From the NCBI RefSeq assembly GCF_040645195.1, contig NZ_JBEYXW010000013.1, positions 1 through 64,000 of the forward strand: a DNA stretch of 64,000 nt. Reading direction: 5' to 3'. The stretch comes from Prauserella_A sp040645195 (GTDB taxonomy: Bacteria; Actinomycetota; Actinomycetes; Mycobacteriales; Pseudonocardiaceae). Positions 42,377 to 51,703 of this stretch are shown piece by piece. How positions within the stretch are numbered: the stretch's first letter is position 1; every line of letters starts with the position of its first letter. The notes beneath the pieces were generated by a model that was not told the DNA's origin, did not search any database, and saw only the letters and a program-made list of their open reading frames with translations. The position numbers and the translations under genes were made by a program.

Positions 42377-43693
42377 ATGGCAGGGGACCGGCTGAGCGCA
42401 CTCGACATCGCTTTTCTTTGCTTGGAAGGGGAATCCACACCGATGCACATGGGGGCGGTCGCCACTTTCCGCCCCCGACGGCAGGTCGACCCCGCCAAGC
42501 TCGTTGCGCTACTGGCCGAACGTGCTGCCGCGATACCCAAGCTGCGCCAGCGTGTTGTGCAGAGCTGGCCACTCATCGGTGGTGCGCAATGGGAAGACGA
42601 TCCCGATTTCGATCCGGCGCGGCACATCGGAATCAGCCAGCTGTGTGATCTTTACGAACCGGATCCGCTCGCCGAGCTCGCGGCACAATGGATCGCCGAG
42701 CCGCTCGACCTGCACGCTCCATTGTGGAATGTTCAACTGGTTACCGGTTTACCCGGTGGCGAGTTCGCTTTGTTGGTGAAGTTCCATCACGCGCTCACGG
42801 ACGGCACCGGCGCGGTCGGCGTCGCCTTCGGTCTACTGGATGACATCGAACTGCCGGTTCAACGTGCTCGCGTCTGCCGGCAGTCGGCGCCACGGTCACC
42901 GCTGGACATGCTGCGCGATGGCGCATCGACAGCCATCGGCCACGCCGCCGAGTCGGCTGGCATCGCCAGCGCCGTGCTGCGCGCCGCGCGCCCGTATCCG
43001 ATCTCGCCGACAGTCACGGTCAACTCGGCGGCACGGCGGGTCGGCCTGGTGCGGGTGGACATCGCCGACGTACGGCAGATCCGCAAGGCACACGGGGGCA
43101 CCACCAACGACGTCGTGCTGGCGATGCTCGCCGGCGCGTTGCGCGAGTGGATGATCAACCGTGGGCAGCGCGCCGATGCCCGCTCGTTGCGCGCGCTCAT
43201 CCCGGTGAGCCTGCGGGGGCGCGAGGCCGAGCGTGCCGGCGGCAACGTCCTGTCCGGCTACCTGTGCGACCTGCCGGTGGAGCTGGACGATCCGGTGGAG
43301 CGGCTGCACGTGGTGCGGCGCATCATGGAACGCAACAAGAAGGCCGGGCCCGCGCGTGGCGCCGGCGCCATCCCGATTCTGGCCAATCGGCTGCCCCCTG
43401 GTGTGCACCGGCTGGCGACGAAGGTGGCAGGCCGGGCGGCGCCGCTGCTGTTCGACACGGTGGTCACCAACGTGCCGCTGCCAGGTCTCCCGATGACGCT
43501 GGGTGGCGCGCAGCTGCGCGAGGTGTACCCGTTCGTGCCGCTGCCCCCACACCAGTCGGTGGGCATCGCGGTGTCGACCTACCGCAACGCCCTGCACATC
43601 GGGCTACAGGCCAACGGTCACGCGGTGCCCGACGTGGGTTCGCTCGCCGATGCGGTCACCAAGTCGCTGGCGGCACTGCACCGCTGCAGTTGA
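42377..43693 (+). CDS. WS/DGAT/MGAT-family acyltransferase
   Basis: A 438-residue wax-ester/triacylglycerol synthase-like enzyme that transfers acyl groups from CoA to diacylglycerol or alcohols. The catalytic HHxxxDG motif is FHHALTDGTG (about residue 140); the N-terminus DRLSALDIAFLCLEGESTPMHMGAV (in part) and LIPVSLRG plus FVPLPPHQSVGIAVSTY are conserved blocks. It is slightly short for the family (usually 460-500) but complete. A weak purine-rich region precedes the ATG. It converges on aroG with an 8-base gap. Confidence 0.9.
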   Translation: MAGDRLSALDIAFLCLEGESTPMHMGAVATFRPRRQVDPAKLVALLAERAAAIPKLRQRVVQSWPLIGGAQWEDDPDFDPARHIGISQLCDLYEPDPLAELAAQWIAEPLDLHAPLWNVQLVTGLPGGEFALLVKFHHALTDGTGAVGVAFGLLDDIELPVQRARVCRQSAPRSPLDMLRDGASTAIGHAAESAGIASAVLRAARPYPISPTVTVNSAARRVGLVRVDIADVRQIRKAHGGTTNDVVLAMLAGALREWMINRGQRADARSLRALIPVSLRGREAERAGGNVLSGYLCDLPVELDDPVERLHVVRRIMERNKKAGPARGAGAIPILANRLPPGVHRLATKVAGRAAPLLFDTVVTNVPLPGLPMTLGGAQLREVYPFVPLPPHQSVGIAVSTYRNALHIGLQANGHAVPDVGSLADAVTKSLAALHRCS

Positions 43694-43701
43694 AGCACCG
43701 G

Positions 43702-45093
43702 TCAGGCCCGCAGCATCTCGGCGACCAGGAACGCCAGCTCCAGCGACTGCTGGGTGTTCAAGCGCGGGTCGCACGCCGTCTCGTACCGTCCGGTGAGGTC
43801 CAGATCGGAGATCTCCTGCGCGCCACCGAGGCATTCGGTGACATCCTCACCGGTCAGCTCGACGTGGATGCCGCCGGGGTAGGTCCCGAGCCGGTGGTGG
43901 ACCTCGAAGAAGCCCTGGACCTCATCGACGATGCGGTCGAAATGCCGGGTCTTGTACCCGTTGGACGACTCGTGGGTGTTGCCGTGCATCGGGTCGCACT
44001 GCCAGATGACCCGGTGCCCCGAGTTCTCGACCTTCTCCACGATCGCAGGCAACACCTCGCGGACCTTGCCGTTGCCCATCCGGGAGATCAGCGTGAGGCG
44101 ACCCGGCTCGTTGCGCGGATCCAGCCGCTCCACGTACTCGACCGCCTGTTCCGGCGTCGTGGTGGGGCCGATCTTCACGCCGATCGGGTTGGCCAGCAGC
44201 TCGGCGAAGGCGATGTGAGCGCCATCGAGCTGCCGCGTCCGCTCGCCGATCCACAGGAAGTGCGACGACAGGTTGTACAGCTTCGCGTCCGGATCGCCCG
44301 GCTTGTCCAGCCGCAGCATGGCCCGCTCGTAGTCGAGCAGCAGCGCCTCGTGGCTGGCGAAGATCTCCGTGGTGTGCAACGAGGTGTCGCTCACGCCGCA
44401 TGCCGACATGAAACGCAGGCCGCGGTCGATCTCGGAGGCCAGTGCCTCGTAACGCTCCCCCGCGGGCGAGGTCCGCACGAAGTCCTTGTTCCAGTCGTGT
44501 ACCTGCGCCAGGTCGGCCATCCCGGCCCCGGTCAGCGCGCGGATCAGGTTCATCGCCGCACCGGAGTTGGCGTACGCGCGGATCATCCGGCCCGGGTCCG
44601 GCACCCGCAGCTCAGGCTTGGGGACCAGCGAGTTCACGATGTCGCCGCGGTACACCGGCAGGCCGAGCGCATCGGTCGAGTTCGACCGCGGCTTGGCGTA
44701 CTGGCCCGCAATGCGGCCCACCTTGACCACCGGCAGGCTCGCACCGTAGGTCAGCACAACTGCCATCTGCAGCAGCGTGCGCAGGTTCGCCCTGATGTGC
44801 GGCTCGGTGTTGGACTCGAACGTCTCCGCGCAGTCCCCACCCTGGAGCAGGAACGCCTCCCCACGGGCGACCATCGCCAGCCGCTGGCGCAGCCGGTCGA
44901 TCTCGGGGGGCACGGTGATCGGCGGAACGCTCTCCAGCACCGCCCTGACCCGGCCGACGGTGTCGGCGTCGGGCCACTCGGGCTGCTGCGCGGCCGGGCG
45001 CGCCAGCGCACTGTCGAGCTGGGCGCGTAGCTCGGCCGGCAGGGGCGGCAGCGAAGGCAGAGTGTCGATGGGGACGTCGACTGTCCAGTTCAC
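43702..45093 (-). CDS. aroG: Class II 3-deoxy-7-phosphoheptulonate (DAHP) synthase
   Basis: The first enzyme of the shikimate pathway, 463 residues, nearly the same length and sequence layout as M. tuberculosis AroG. NWTVDVPIDTLPSLPPLP at the N-terminus, LLQGGDCAETF, GRIAGQYAKPRS, WQCDPMHGNTHES and YETACDPRLNTQQSLELAFL (in part) are class II hallmarks. Start GTG 45093 matches the mycobacterial N-terminus (NWTVD) and has TATCCT six bases upstream without a Shine-Dalgarno, so the mRNA is probably leaderless. Feedback by Trp and Phe is known for the family. Confidence 0.96.
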   Translation of the reverse strand: MNWTVDVPIDTLPSLPPLPAELRAQLDSALARPAAQQPEWPDADTVGRVRAVLESVPPITVPPEIDRLRQRLAMVARGEAFLLQGGDCAETFESNTEPHIRANLRTLLQMAVVLTYGASLPVVKVGRIAGQYAKPRSNSTDALGLPVYRGDIVNSLVPKPELRVPDPGRMIRAYANSGAAMNLIRALTGAGMADLAQVHDWNKDFVRTSPAGERYEALASEIDRGLRFMSACGVSDTSLHTTEIFASHEALLLDYERAMLRLDKPGDPDAKLYNLSSHFLWIGERTRQLDGAHIAFAELLANPIGVKIGPTTTPEQAVEYVERLDPRNEPGRLTLISRMGNGKVREVLPAIVEKVENSGHRVIWQCDPMHGNTHESSNGYKTRHFDRIVDEVQGFFEVHHRLGTYPGGIHVELTGEDVTECLGGAQEISDLDLTGRYETACDPRLNTQQSLELAFLVAEMLRA

Positions 45094-45099
45094 CACACC

Positions 45100-45105
45100 A
45101 GGATA
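45100..45105 (-). promoter_or_regulatory. Putative leaderless -10 (TATCCT) of aroG
   Basis: TATCCT on the minus strand ends six bases before GTG 45093. It is a good TAnnnT -10 and leaves no room for a ribosome-binding leader. Confidence 0.45.
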
Positions 45106-45150
45106 CGGAGCCATCGCCGCCGCGCCCTCGCCTACCCGAGGTCCATTGGC

Positions 45151-46659
45151 CTACACCGGGGTCAGCGGCAGGGCCGTGGGGTGGACCGGGGCGGGCAGGT
45201 CGGAAGCGCCGGTGAGGTAGGTGTCCACCGCGTTCGCCACCGAGCGCCCCTCGGCGATCGCCCACACGACCAGTGACGCACCACGATGCGCGTCACCGCA
45301 GACGAAAACGCCCGGCGCGTCGGTCTGCCAGTCCGCGCCGCACGACAGCGTGCCGCGCCTTGTCAGTTTCAGCCCGAGCTCGTCCAGCAGCCGCATGTGC
45401 TCGACGCCGTCGAAACCGATCGCGAGCAGCACGAGGTCCGCGGGAAGCTCCTCGACCTCGTCGCTGGTCGGCACGACCTCACGGCGGCCGGTCTCCGGGT
45501 CCTTCTCGACCCGCACCTTGTGCAGCTCGATGGCGCGCACGCGGCCCTCGTCGTCGCCGACGAACCGCTTGACCGCGACCGCGAAGATCCGCTCCCCCGT
45601 CTCCTCGTGCACCGGGTAGGTGCGCAGGATGTACGGCCACGTGGGCCACGGAGACCGGTCGTCGTCGCGCGTGGTCGGCGCCTGCGGGTACTGGTCGAGC
45701 TGCGTCACCGACAGCGCGCCCTGCCGGATGGCGGTGCCGTAGCTGTCGGCGCCGGTGTCACCGCCGCCGATGACGATGACGTGCTTGCCGGCCGCGTCGA
45801 TCTCCGGCGGCCCGTCGCCCTCACACTGCCGGTTGGCGGCCACGAGGTGCTCCATCGCCAGGTGGATGCCCGCGAGCTCGCGGCCCGGCGTGGTGCGGTC
45901 GTCCCGGCCACGCAGCGCGCCGACGGCGAGCACCACCGCGTCGTAGCGCTCCCGTAGCTCCTCGACGGTGATGTCGACACCGACCTCACAGCCCGTGACG
46001 AACGTGGTGCCTTCCTTCCGCAGCTGGGCGAGCCTGCGGTCGAGCACCTTCTTCTCCATCTTGAACTCGGGAATGCCGTAGCGGAGCAGGCCACCGAGCC
46101 GGTCGTCCCGCTCGAACACGGTCACCTCGTGTCCCGCCCGCGTCAGCTGCTGCGCCGCCGCAAGCCCTGCGGGGCCGGAGCCGACGACGGCGACCCGGTG
46201 CCCTGTCGACACGGTCGCCTGCTTCGGCTGCACATAGCCGGACTCCCAGGCCTGCGCGGAGATGGTCTCCTCGACCCGCTTGATCGTCACCGGACCGCCG
46301 GACGCCGGCAGGATCGACAGCACGCACGCCGCCTCACACGGGGCGGGACACAACTTCCCGGTGAACTCCGGGAAGTTGTTGGTCGCGTGCAACCGTTCGC
46401 TGGCCTCCGCCCAGTCACCACGGCGTACCAGGTCGTTCCACTCGGGGATCAGGTTGCCGAGCGGACAACCCGCGCTGCCCGAATGGCAGAACGGGATGCC
46501 GCAGTCCATGCAGCGTGTCGCCTGCGTGCGGACCGCCGCATTGCGCGCCTCCTGGCCGAGGTCGGCGTAGACCTCCTGCCAGTCCTGCACGCGTTCGGAC
46601 TTGAGTCGCTTCGGCGGTTCGGCACGCTCGTACTTCATGAACCCGGTCGGGTCAGCCAC
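45151..46659 (-). CDS. gltD: Glutamate synthase (NADPH) small subunit
   Basis: A 502-residue iron-sulfur flavoprotein that passes electrons from NADPH to GltB. N-terminal Cys clusters CMDCGIPFCH and GCPLGNLIPEW bind 4Fe-4S; the FAD fold is VAVVGSGPAGLAAAQQLTRAGHEV (in part) and the NADPH fold VIVIGGGDTGADSYG. Start GTG 46659 has GGAGGC five bases upstream and overlaps the gltB stop by 8 bases, so the subunits are co-translated. Confidence 0.95.
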   Translation of the reverse strand: MADPTGFMKYERAEPPKRLKSERVQDWQEVYADLGQEARNAAVRTQATRCMDCGIPFCHSGSAGCPLGNLIPEWNDLVRRGDWAEASERLHATNNFPEFTGKLCPAPCEAACVLSILPASGGPVTIKRVEETISAQAWESGYVQPKQATVSTGHRVAVVGSGPAGLAAAQQLTRAGHEVTVFERDDRLGGLLRYGIPEFKMEKKVLDRRLAQLRKEGTTFVTGCEVGVDITVEELRERYDAVVLAVGALRGRDDRTTPGRELAGIHLAMEHLVAANRQCEGDGPPEIDAAGKHVIVIGGGDTGADSYGTAIRQGALSVTQLDQYPQAPTTRDDDRSPWPTWPYILRTYPVHEETGERIFAVAVKRFVGDDEGRVRAIELHKVRVEKDPETGRREVVPTSDEVEELPADLVLLAIGFDGVEHMRLLDELGLKLTRRGTLSCGADWQTDAPGVFVCGDAHRGASLVVWAIAEGRSVANAVDTYLTGASDLPAPVHPTALPLTPV

Positions 46660-49600
46660 GAGCTGCCTCCATGATCGCCTCGTCAACGTCGCGCCCCGCC
46701 GCGCGCGCGGCCTTCGTCGCCTCCAGAACCCGCTTGTAGTCGCGCGGCATGACCTTCGTGAACGACGGCGAGCGGCGCCGCCAGTCGCCGAGCAGCGACG
46801 CGGCGACCGCGGAGCGGGTCAGCTCGTAGTGCCGCGTCACGATCCGCTTGAGCCAGGTGAGGTCGTCGGCCTCCGGCCGCAGCAGATCCACCATGCCCAG
46901 GTTCACGTGGCCCTCGTCGAGGTCGAGCACGAACGCCAGGCCACCGGACATACCAGCCGCCAGGTTGCGCCCCGTACTGCCGAGCACGACAGCGCGCCCA
47001 CCCGTCATGTACTCGAACGCGTGATCGCCCACGCTTTCGGCGACGATGAGCGCACCCGAGTTGCGCACACCGAACCGCTCCCCCACCTGCCCGCGCAGGA
47101 ACAGCTCCCCGCTCGTGGCGCCGTAGGCGATGGTGTTGCCGGCGATGACCTGGCCCTCCGCCGCGAACGGGGCCTCCGGGTGCGGGCGGACGATGATGCG
47201 CCCGCCGGACAGGCCCTTGCCGACGTAGTCGTTGGCGTCGCCCACCATGTCGAGCGTGATGCCCGGCGGCAGGAACGCACCGAGCGACTGCCCCGCCGAA
47301 CCGGTCAGCATGATGTGGATCGTGTCGTCCGGCAGGCCCGCACTGCCGTAGCGGCGGGTGATCTCCGAACCGAGCAGCGTGCCGACGGTGCGGTTGACGT
47401 TGCGCACCGGAATCTCCAGCCGCATCGGGTGCGCATCCTCCAGCGCCGCCTCCGCCAGCTGGATCAGCGTGCGGTCCAGCGCGTGCTCGAGACCGTGGTC
47501 CTGCTCGCGCACCTTGCGCCGCGCCCCGCCGTACGTCGGTCCTTCGGTGGGCATCTGGAAGATCGGCGCCAGATCGAGCGACCGCGCCTTCCAGTGCGCC
47601 ACGGCCTCGTCGACGTCGAGTGCATCGACACGCCCGATCGCCTCGTCCAGAGTCCGGAAGCCCAGCTGCGCCAACAGCTCCCGCACCTCCTGCGCGACGA
47701 ACCGGAAGTAGTTCACCACGTGCTCGGCCTGTCCGGTGTAGCGCTTGCGCAGCTCCGGGTTCTGCGTGGCCACACCCACCGGGCAGGTGTCGAGGTGACA
47801 GACCCGCATCATCACGCACCCGGCGACGATGAGCGGCGCGGTGGCGAACCCGTACTCCTCCGCGCCGAGCAGCGCGGCGACCACCACGTCCCGTCCCGTC
47901 TTCATCGCGCCGTCCACCTGCACGGTGATCCGGTCACGCAAACCGTTGAGCAGCAACGTCTGCTGGGTCTCGGCCAGGCCGATCTCCCACGGCGTGCCCG
48001 CATGCTTGAGCGAGTTCATCGGCGACGCGCCGGTCCCACCGTCGTGCCCGGAGATCAGCACCACGTCCGCGTGGGCCTTGGAGACACCGGCGGCGACGGT
48101 GCCGACGCCGAGCGAGCTCACCAGCTTGACGTGGACGCGCGCGCGCTCGTTGGCGTTCTTGAGGTCGTGGATCAGCTGCGCCAGATCCTCGATGGAGTAG
48201 ATGTCGTGGTGCGGCGGTGGCGAGATCAGGCCCACGCCGGGCGTGGAGTGCCGGGTGCGCGCGATCCACGGGTACACCTTGTTCGGCGGGAGCTGTCCAC
48301 CCTCACCGGGCTTGGCGCCCTGTGCCATCTTGATCTGGATGTCGTCGGCGTTGACGAGGTACTCGCTGGTCACCCCGAACCGTCCACTTGCGACCTGCTT
48401 GATCGCGCTGCGCCGCTGCGGGTCGTAGAGGCGCTCCGGATCCTCACCGCCCTCACCGGTGTTGGACCGCCCACCGATGCGGTTCATCGCGATGGCCAGC
48501 GTCTCGTGTGCCTCGGCGGAGATCGAGCCGTAGGACATCGCGCCCGTGTTGAACCTCTTGCAGATCGACTCGATGGACTCGACCTCGTCGATCGGCACCG
48601 GGGTGCGCGCCTGTGTGCGGAACGTGAACAGCCCGCGCAGCGCCCCGCCCTCCCGGTTGAGCCGGTTGACCTCCTCGGCGTAGGCCCGGTAGGCCTCGTC
48701 GCGCCGCGTCTTGCTCGCGTGCTGCAACAGGAAGACGGTCTCCGGGGTGAACAGGTGCAGCTCACCATCGCGGCGGTAGGCGTACTCGCCGCCGGTCTCC
48801 AGCCCGCGGTGCGCTCGCTCCGCCGGATTGTCCGGATACGCGTTCCGGTGCCGCGCCGCGACCTCCTCGGCCAGCACGTCGAGACCGACACCGCCGAGCT
48901 TGGACACGGTGCCCGTGAAGTACTCGTCGAGCACCTCCTGTGACAGCCCGAGGGACTCGAAGACCTGCGCGGCCGTGTAGGCGCCGACGGTCGAGATGCC
49001 CATTTTGGACATGATCTTCAGGACGCCCTTGACGAGTGCGCCGACGTAGTTGCTGACGGCCTTCGCCGGGTCGAGACCGGTGATCGCGCCCTGCGTGATC
49101 ATGTCCTCGATCGTCTCGAACGCGAGGTACGGGTTCACCGCGGCGGCGCCGTAGCCGAGCAGCAGCGCGATGTGGTGCACCTCGCGGGCGTCACCGGTCT
49201 CGACGACCAGCGCGACACGCAGCCGTTCCTTGGTGCGCACCAGATGGTGGTGCACCGCGGACACCAGCAGCAGTGACGGGATCGGCGCCATGCGGTGGTC
49301 GGAGTCGCGGTCGGAGAGCACGAGTGTGCGCGCTCCGGCGGCGATCGCCTCCGAGGCCTCCCGGCGCACGCGCTCGATCGCATCGGCCAGCGCAGGCCCG
49401 CCACCGTCCACTTCGTACAGACCGGAGAGCACGGCGCAGGCGAAGCCCGGCAGGTCGCCGTCGTCGTTGAGGTGGATGAGCTTGGCCAGCTCGTCGTTGT
49501 CGATGACGGGGTACGGCAGCTGGATGTGCCGGCACGACGCGGGTCCCGGCTCGAGCAGGTTCTGCTCGGGGCCCATGATCCGGCTCATCGAGGTGACGAG

Positions 49601-51226
49601 CTCCTCGCGGATCGCGTCGAGCGGCGGGTTCGTCACCTGCGCGAAGCCCTGCTTGAAATATTCGTACAGCAGGCGGGAACGCTTGGACAGCACCGAAGGT
49701 GGGGTGTCGGTGCCCATCGAGCCGACCGGCTCCGCACCCTTGGCGGCCATCGGGCCGAGCAGGATCTTCAGCTCCTCCTCGGTGTAGCCGAACGAGATCT
49801 GGCGGCGCAGCACGGAAGCGTGCGTCTGCGTGATGTGGTCGCGGTCGGGCAGCCCGTCCAGCGTGAGCAGGCCGGCATGCAGCCACTCCGCGTACGGCGC
49901 CTCGGCGGCGAGCCCGCTCTTGATCTCATCGTCGTTGACAATGCGGCCTGCCTTGGTGTCCACCAGGAACATGCGGCCCGGCTTGAGCCTGCCCTTCGCG
50001 ATGACCTGGCTCGGAGGCACGTCCAGCACGCCTGCTTCGCTCGCGAGAACGACCCGCTCGTCAGCGGTCTGCCACCAGCGCGCGGGGCGCAGACCGTTGC
50101 GGTCCAGCACGGCGCCCACGAGGACACCGTCGGTGAACGTCACGCATGCCGGGCCGTCCCAAGGCTCCATCAGGCTCGCGTGGAACTGGTAGAACGCGCG
50201 GCGCTGCTCATCCATGGTGGCGTGGTTCTCCCACGCCTCGGGGATCATCATCAGCACCGCGTGCGGCAGGCTGCGGCCGCCGAGATGCAGTAGCTCGAGC
50301 ACCTCGTCGAAGGAGGCCGAGTCGGACGCCTCCGGCGAGCAGACCGGGTAGAGCCGGGTGAGGTCGCCGGGGAGCAGGTCCGTCGCCAGCAACGCCTCCC
50401 TGGCCCGCATGCGGTTGCGGTTGCCGCGAATGGTGTTGATCTCGCCGTTGTGCGCGACGAACCGGAACGGGTGCGCGAGCGGCCACGAGGGGAAGGTGTT
50501 CGTGGAGAACCGGCTGTGCACGAGCGCGATCGCGCTGAGCAGGCGCTCGTCACGCAGGTCGGGGAAGAAGACGGGCAGCTGCTCGGGCGTCAGCATGCCC
50601 TTGTACACCATGGTGCGCGAGGACAGCGAAGGAAAGTACACGCCGCAGCCGGCCGCGGGGCTCTCGTTCTCGGCACGCTTGCGCAGGCAGAAGGCCATCC
50701 GGTCCAGCTCGATGCCGCTGGGCAGCTCGCCGTCGGCATCGGGTGTTCCGGTGACGAACAGCATCGCGAAGTGGGGCATGACCGACCGGGCGGCGGGCCC
50801 GACGGTGGCCGCATCGGCGTCGGTCGGCACATCCCGCCAGCCGAGCACGGTGAGGTTCTCCTCGCCGGCGATCCGTTCGATGAGCGCGACCGCTTTGCGC
50901 CGCTGCTCGGTGTCGACGGGCAGGAACGCGATACCAGCCGCGTAATGGTGCTGCCCGAAGGCGTCCGGTTTCGGCAGCAGGAACCCGGCTTCCGCTCGCA
51001 AGAGCTCGTCAGGCAGCTGAACCAGGATGCCGGCGCCGTCACCACTGGTGGGCTCGGCACCGGCGGCCCCCCGATGGTTCAGATTCGTCAACGCGGCCAG
51101 ACCGTCGGTGACGATGCTGTGCGAGCGGACTCCACGGACGTGGGCGACCATGGCCACACCGCAGGAATCCTGTTCCGTAGCAGGGTCGTAAAGACCCTGC
51201 TGAGCCGGAATCGCGGAGAAGATCAA
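46652..51226 (-). CDS. gltB: Glutamate synthase large subunit
   Basis: A 1524-residue amidotransferase making two glutamates from glutamine and 2-oxoglutarate. A short propeptide precedes the nucleophile in YDPATEQDSCGVAMVAH (Cys about residue 22); the FMN synthase domain contains GMSYGS-like GAMSYGSISAEAHE and the 3Fe-4S Cys cluster CHLDTCPVGVATQ. The C-terminal beta-helix (GQVIAGNTIAYGATSG) is intact. Start is TTG 51226: it has a perfect AGGAGGT four bases upstream, and the longer frame above it is promoter. gltD follows. Confidence 0.95.
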   Translation of the reverse strand: MIFSAIPAQQGLYDPATEQDSCGVAMVAHVRGVRSHSIVTDGLAALTNLNHRGAAGAEPTSGDGAGILVQLPDELLRAEAGFLLPKPDAFGQHHYAAGIAFLPVDTEQRRKAVALIERIAGEENLTVLGWRDVPTDADAATVGPAARSVMPHFAMLFVTGTPDADGELPSGIELDRMAFCLRKRAENESPAAGCGVYFPSLSSRTMVYKGMLTPEQLPVFFPDLRDERLLSAIALVHSRFSTNTFPSWPLAHPFRFVAHNGEINTIRGNRNRMRAREALLATDLLPGDLTRLYPVCSPEASDSASFDEVLELLHLGGRSLPHAVLMMIPEAWENHATMDEQRRAFYQFHASLMEPWDGPACVTFTDGVLVGAVLDRNGLRPARWWQTADERVVLASEAGVLDVPPSQVIAKGRLKPGRMFLVDTKAGRIVNDDEIKSGLAAEAPYAEWLHAGLLTLDGLPDRDHITQTHASVLRRQISFGYTEEELKILLGPMAAKGAEPVGSMGTDTPPSVLSKRSRLLYEYFKQGFAQVTNPPLDAIREELVTSMSRIMGPEQNLLEPGPASCRHIQLPYPVIDNDELAKLIHLNDDGDLPGFACAVLSGLYEVDGGGPALADAIERVRREASEAIAAGARTLVLSDRDSDHRMAPIPSLLLVSAVHHHLVRTKERLRVALVVETGDAREVHHIALLLGYGAAAVNPYLAFETIEDMITQGAITGLDPAKAVSNYVGALVKGVLKIMSKMGISTVGAYTAAQVFESLGLSQEVLDEYFTGTVSKLGGVGLDVLAEEVAARHRNAYPDNPAERAHRGLETGGEYAYRRDGELHLFTPETVFLLQHASKTRRDEAYRAYAEEVNRLNREGGALRGLFTFRTQARTPVPIDEVESIESICKRFNTGAMSYGSISAEAHETLAIAMNRIGGRSNTGEGGEDPERLYDPQRRSAIKQVASGRFGVTSEYLVNADDIQIKMAQGAKPGEGGQLPPNKVYPWIARTRHSTPGVGLISPPPHHDIYSIEDLAQLIHDLKNANERARVHVKLVSSLGVGTVAAGVSKAHADVVLISGHDGGTGASPMNSLKHAGTPWEIGLAETQQTLLLNGLRDRITVQVDGAMKTGRDVVVAALLGAEEYGFATAPLIVAGCVMMRVCHLDTCPVGVATQNPELRKRYTGQAEHVVNYFRFVAQEVRELLAQLGFRTLDEAIGRVDALDVDEAVAHWKARSLDLAPIFQMPTEGPTYGGARRKVREQDHGLEHALDRTLIQLAEAALEDAHPMRLEIPVRNVNRTVGTLLGSEITRRYGSAGLPDDTIHIMLTGSAGQSLGAFLPPGITLDMVGDANDYVGKGLSGGRIIVRPHPEAPFAAEGQVIAGNTIAYGATSGELFLRGQVGERFGVRNSGALIVAESVGDHAFEYMTGGRAVVLGSTGRNLAAGMSGGLAFVLDLDEGHVNLGMVDLLRPEADDLTWLKRIVTRHYELTRSAVAASLLGDWRRRSPSFTKVMPRDYKRVLEATKAARAAGRDVDEAIMEAARG

Positions 51227-51302
51227 GGGGACCTCCTGCGTCGTCTTCGTGCTCGGTAAGTACTGGGCACGGGACGACAATGGCCCGCTTATTTGCGGAA
51301 CC

Positions 51303-51318
51303 TTAACATCTAGGAAAC
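51303..51318. promoter_or_regulatory. Possible GlnR half-site upstream of gltB
   Basis: TTAAC-ATCTAG-GAAAC fits the actinobacterial GlnR a/b box pair (gTnAC-N6-GAAAC) at 9 of 10 positions, 77 bases before the gltB start. A second pair, usual for strong sites, is not obvious. Confidence 0.4.
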
Positions 51319-51465
51319 GTGTGAGCACTGTTGTGCGGCACTCATTTCTGCCCAGAACTGTAACAATCTGGCAGCCCCGAACGACTGTGTTCCTGATGGG
51401 CTCGAGCGCGGTAGCCCAGCAAACCGAGTGTACCCGAGACACAGGTTCGGCAAGCCTGTGAGATT

Positions 51466-51604
51466 GGCCTGGTAGCGTCACTCCGACGCGAGCGGCAGCG
51501 AAGTCCGGTGTGAATCCGGCGCTGTGCCGCAACTGTGATGGCCGTTCCGTGACGGGGTGATCGCGAACCGTGACGGGACAACCGAGTCAGGTCGCCTGCC
51601 TCTC
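51466..51604 (+). ncRNA. Adenosylcobalamin riboswitch
   Basis: The conserved cobalamin-aptamer core is readable: AAGTCCGGTGTGAATCCGGC (with the GTGAATCC element), then GCTGTGCCGCAACTGTGATG, and the closing GAGTCAGGTCGCCTGCC arm near 51583-51600. It sits about 100 bases upstream of btuF, on the same strand. The following GC-rich stretch (51605-51700) can fold into hairpins and is the likely expression platform. High B12 should lower btuFCD expression. Confidence 0.92.
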
Positions 51605-51703
51605 GCGCCGACGCCATTCCGCCCCCGGCGCAGGGGTGCGGCGTCCACGACCACGCAAGCGGTCCTGGCGCGGCCCACGCGCCCGACCGACCAGCGAGGT
51701 CTC

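Noticed and set aside
43147..45030. 627-codon plus-strand frame
   Set aside because: Antisense to aroG and the WS/DGAT end; an artefact of high GC third positions.
46601..48943. 780-codon plus-strand frame
   Set aside because: Antisense to gltB/gltD, which have full conserved domains; low-complexity Arg/His/Val composition.
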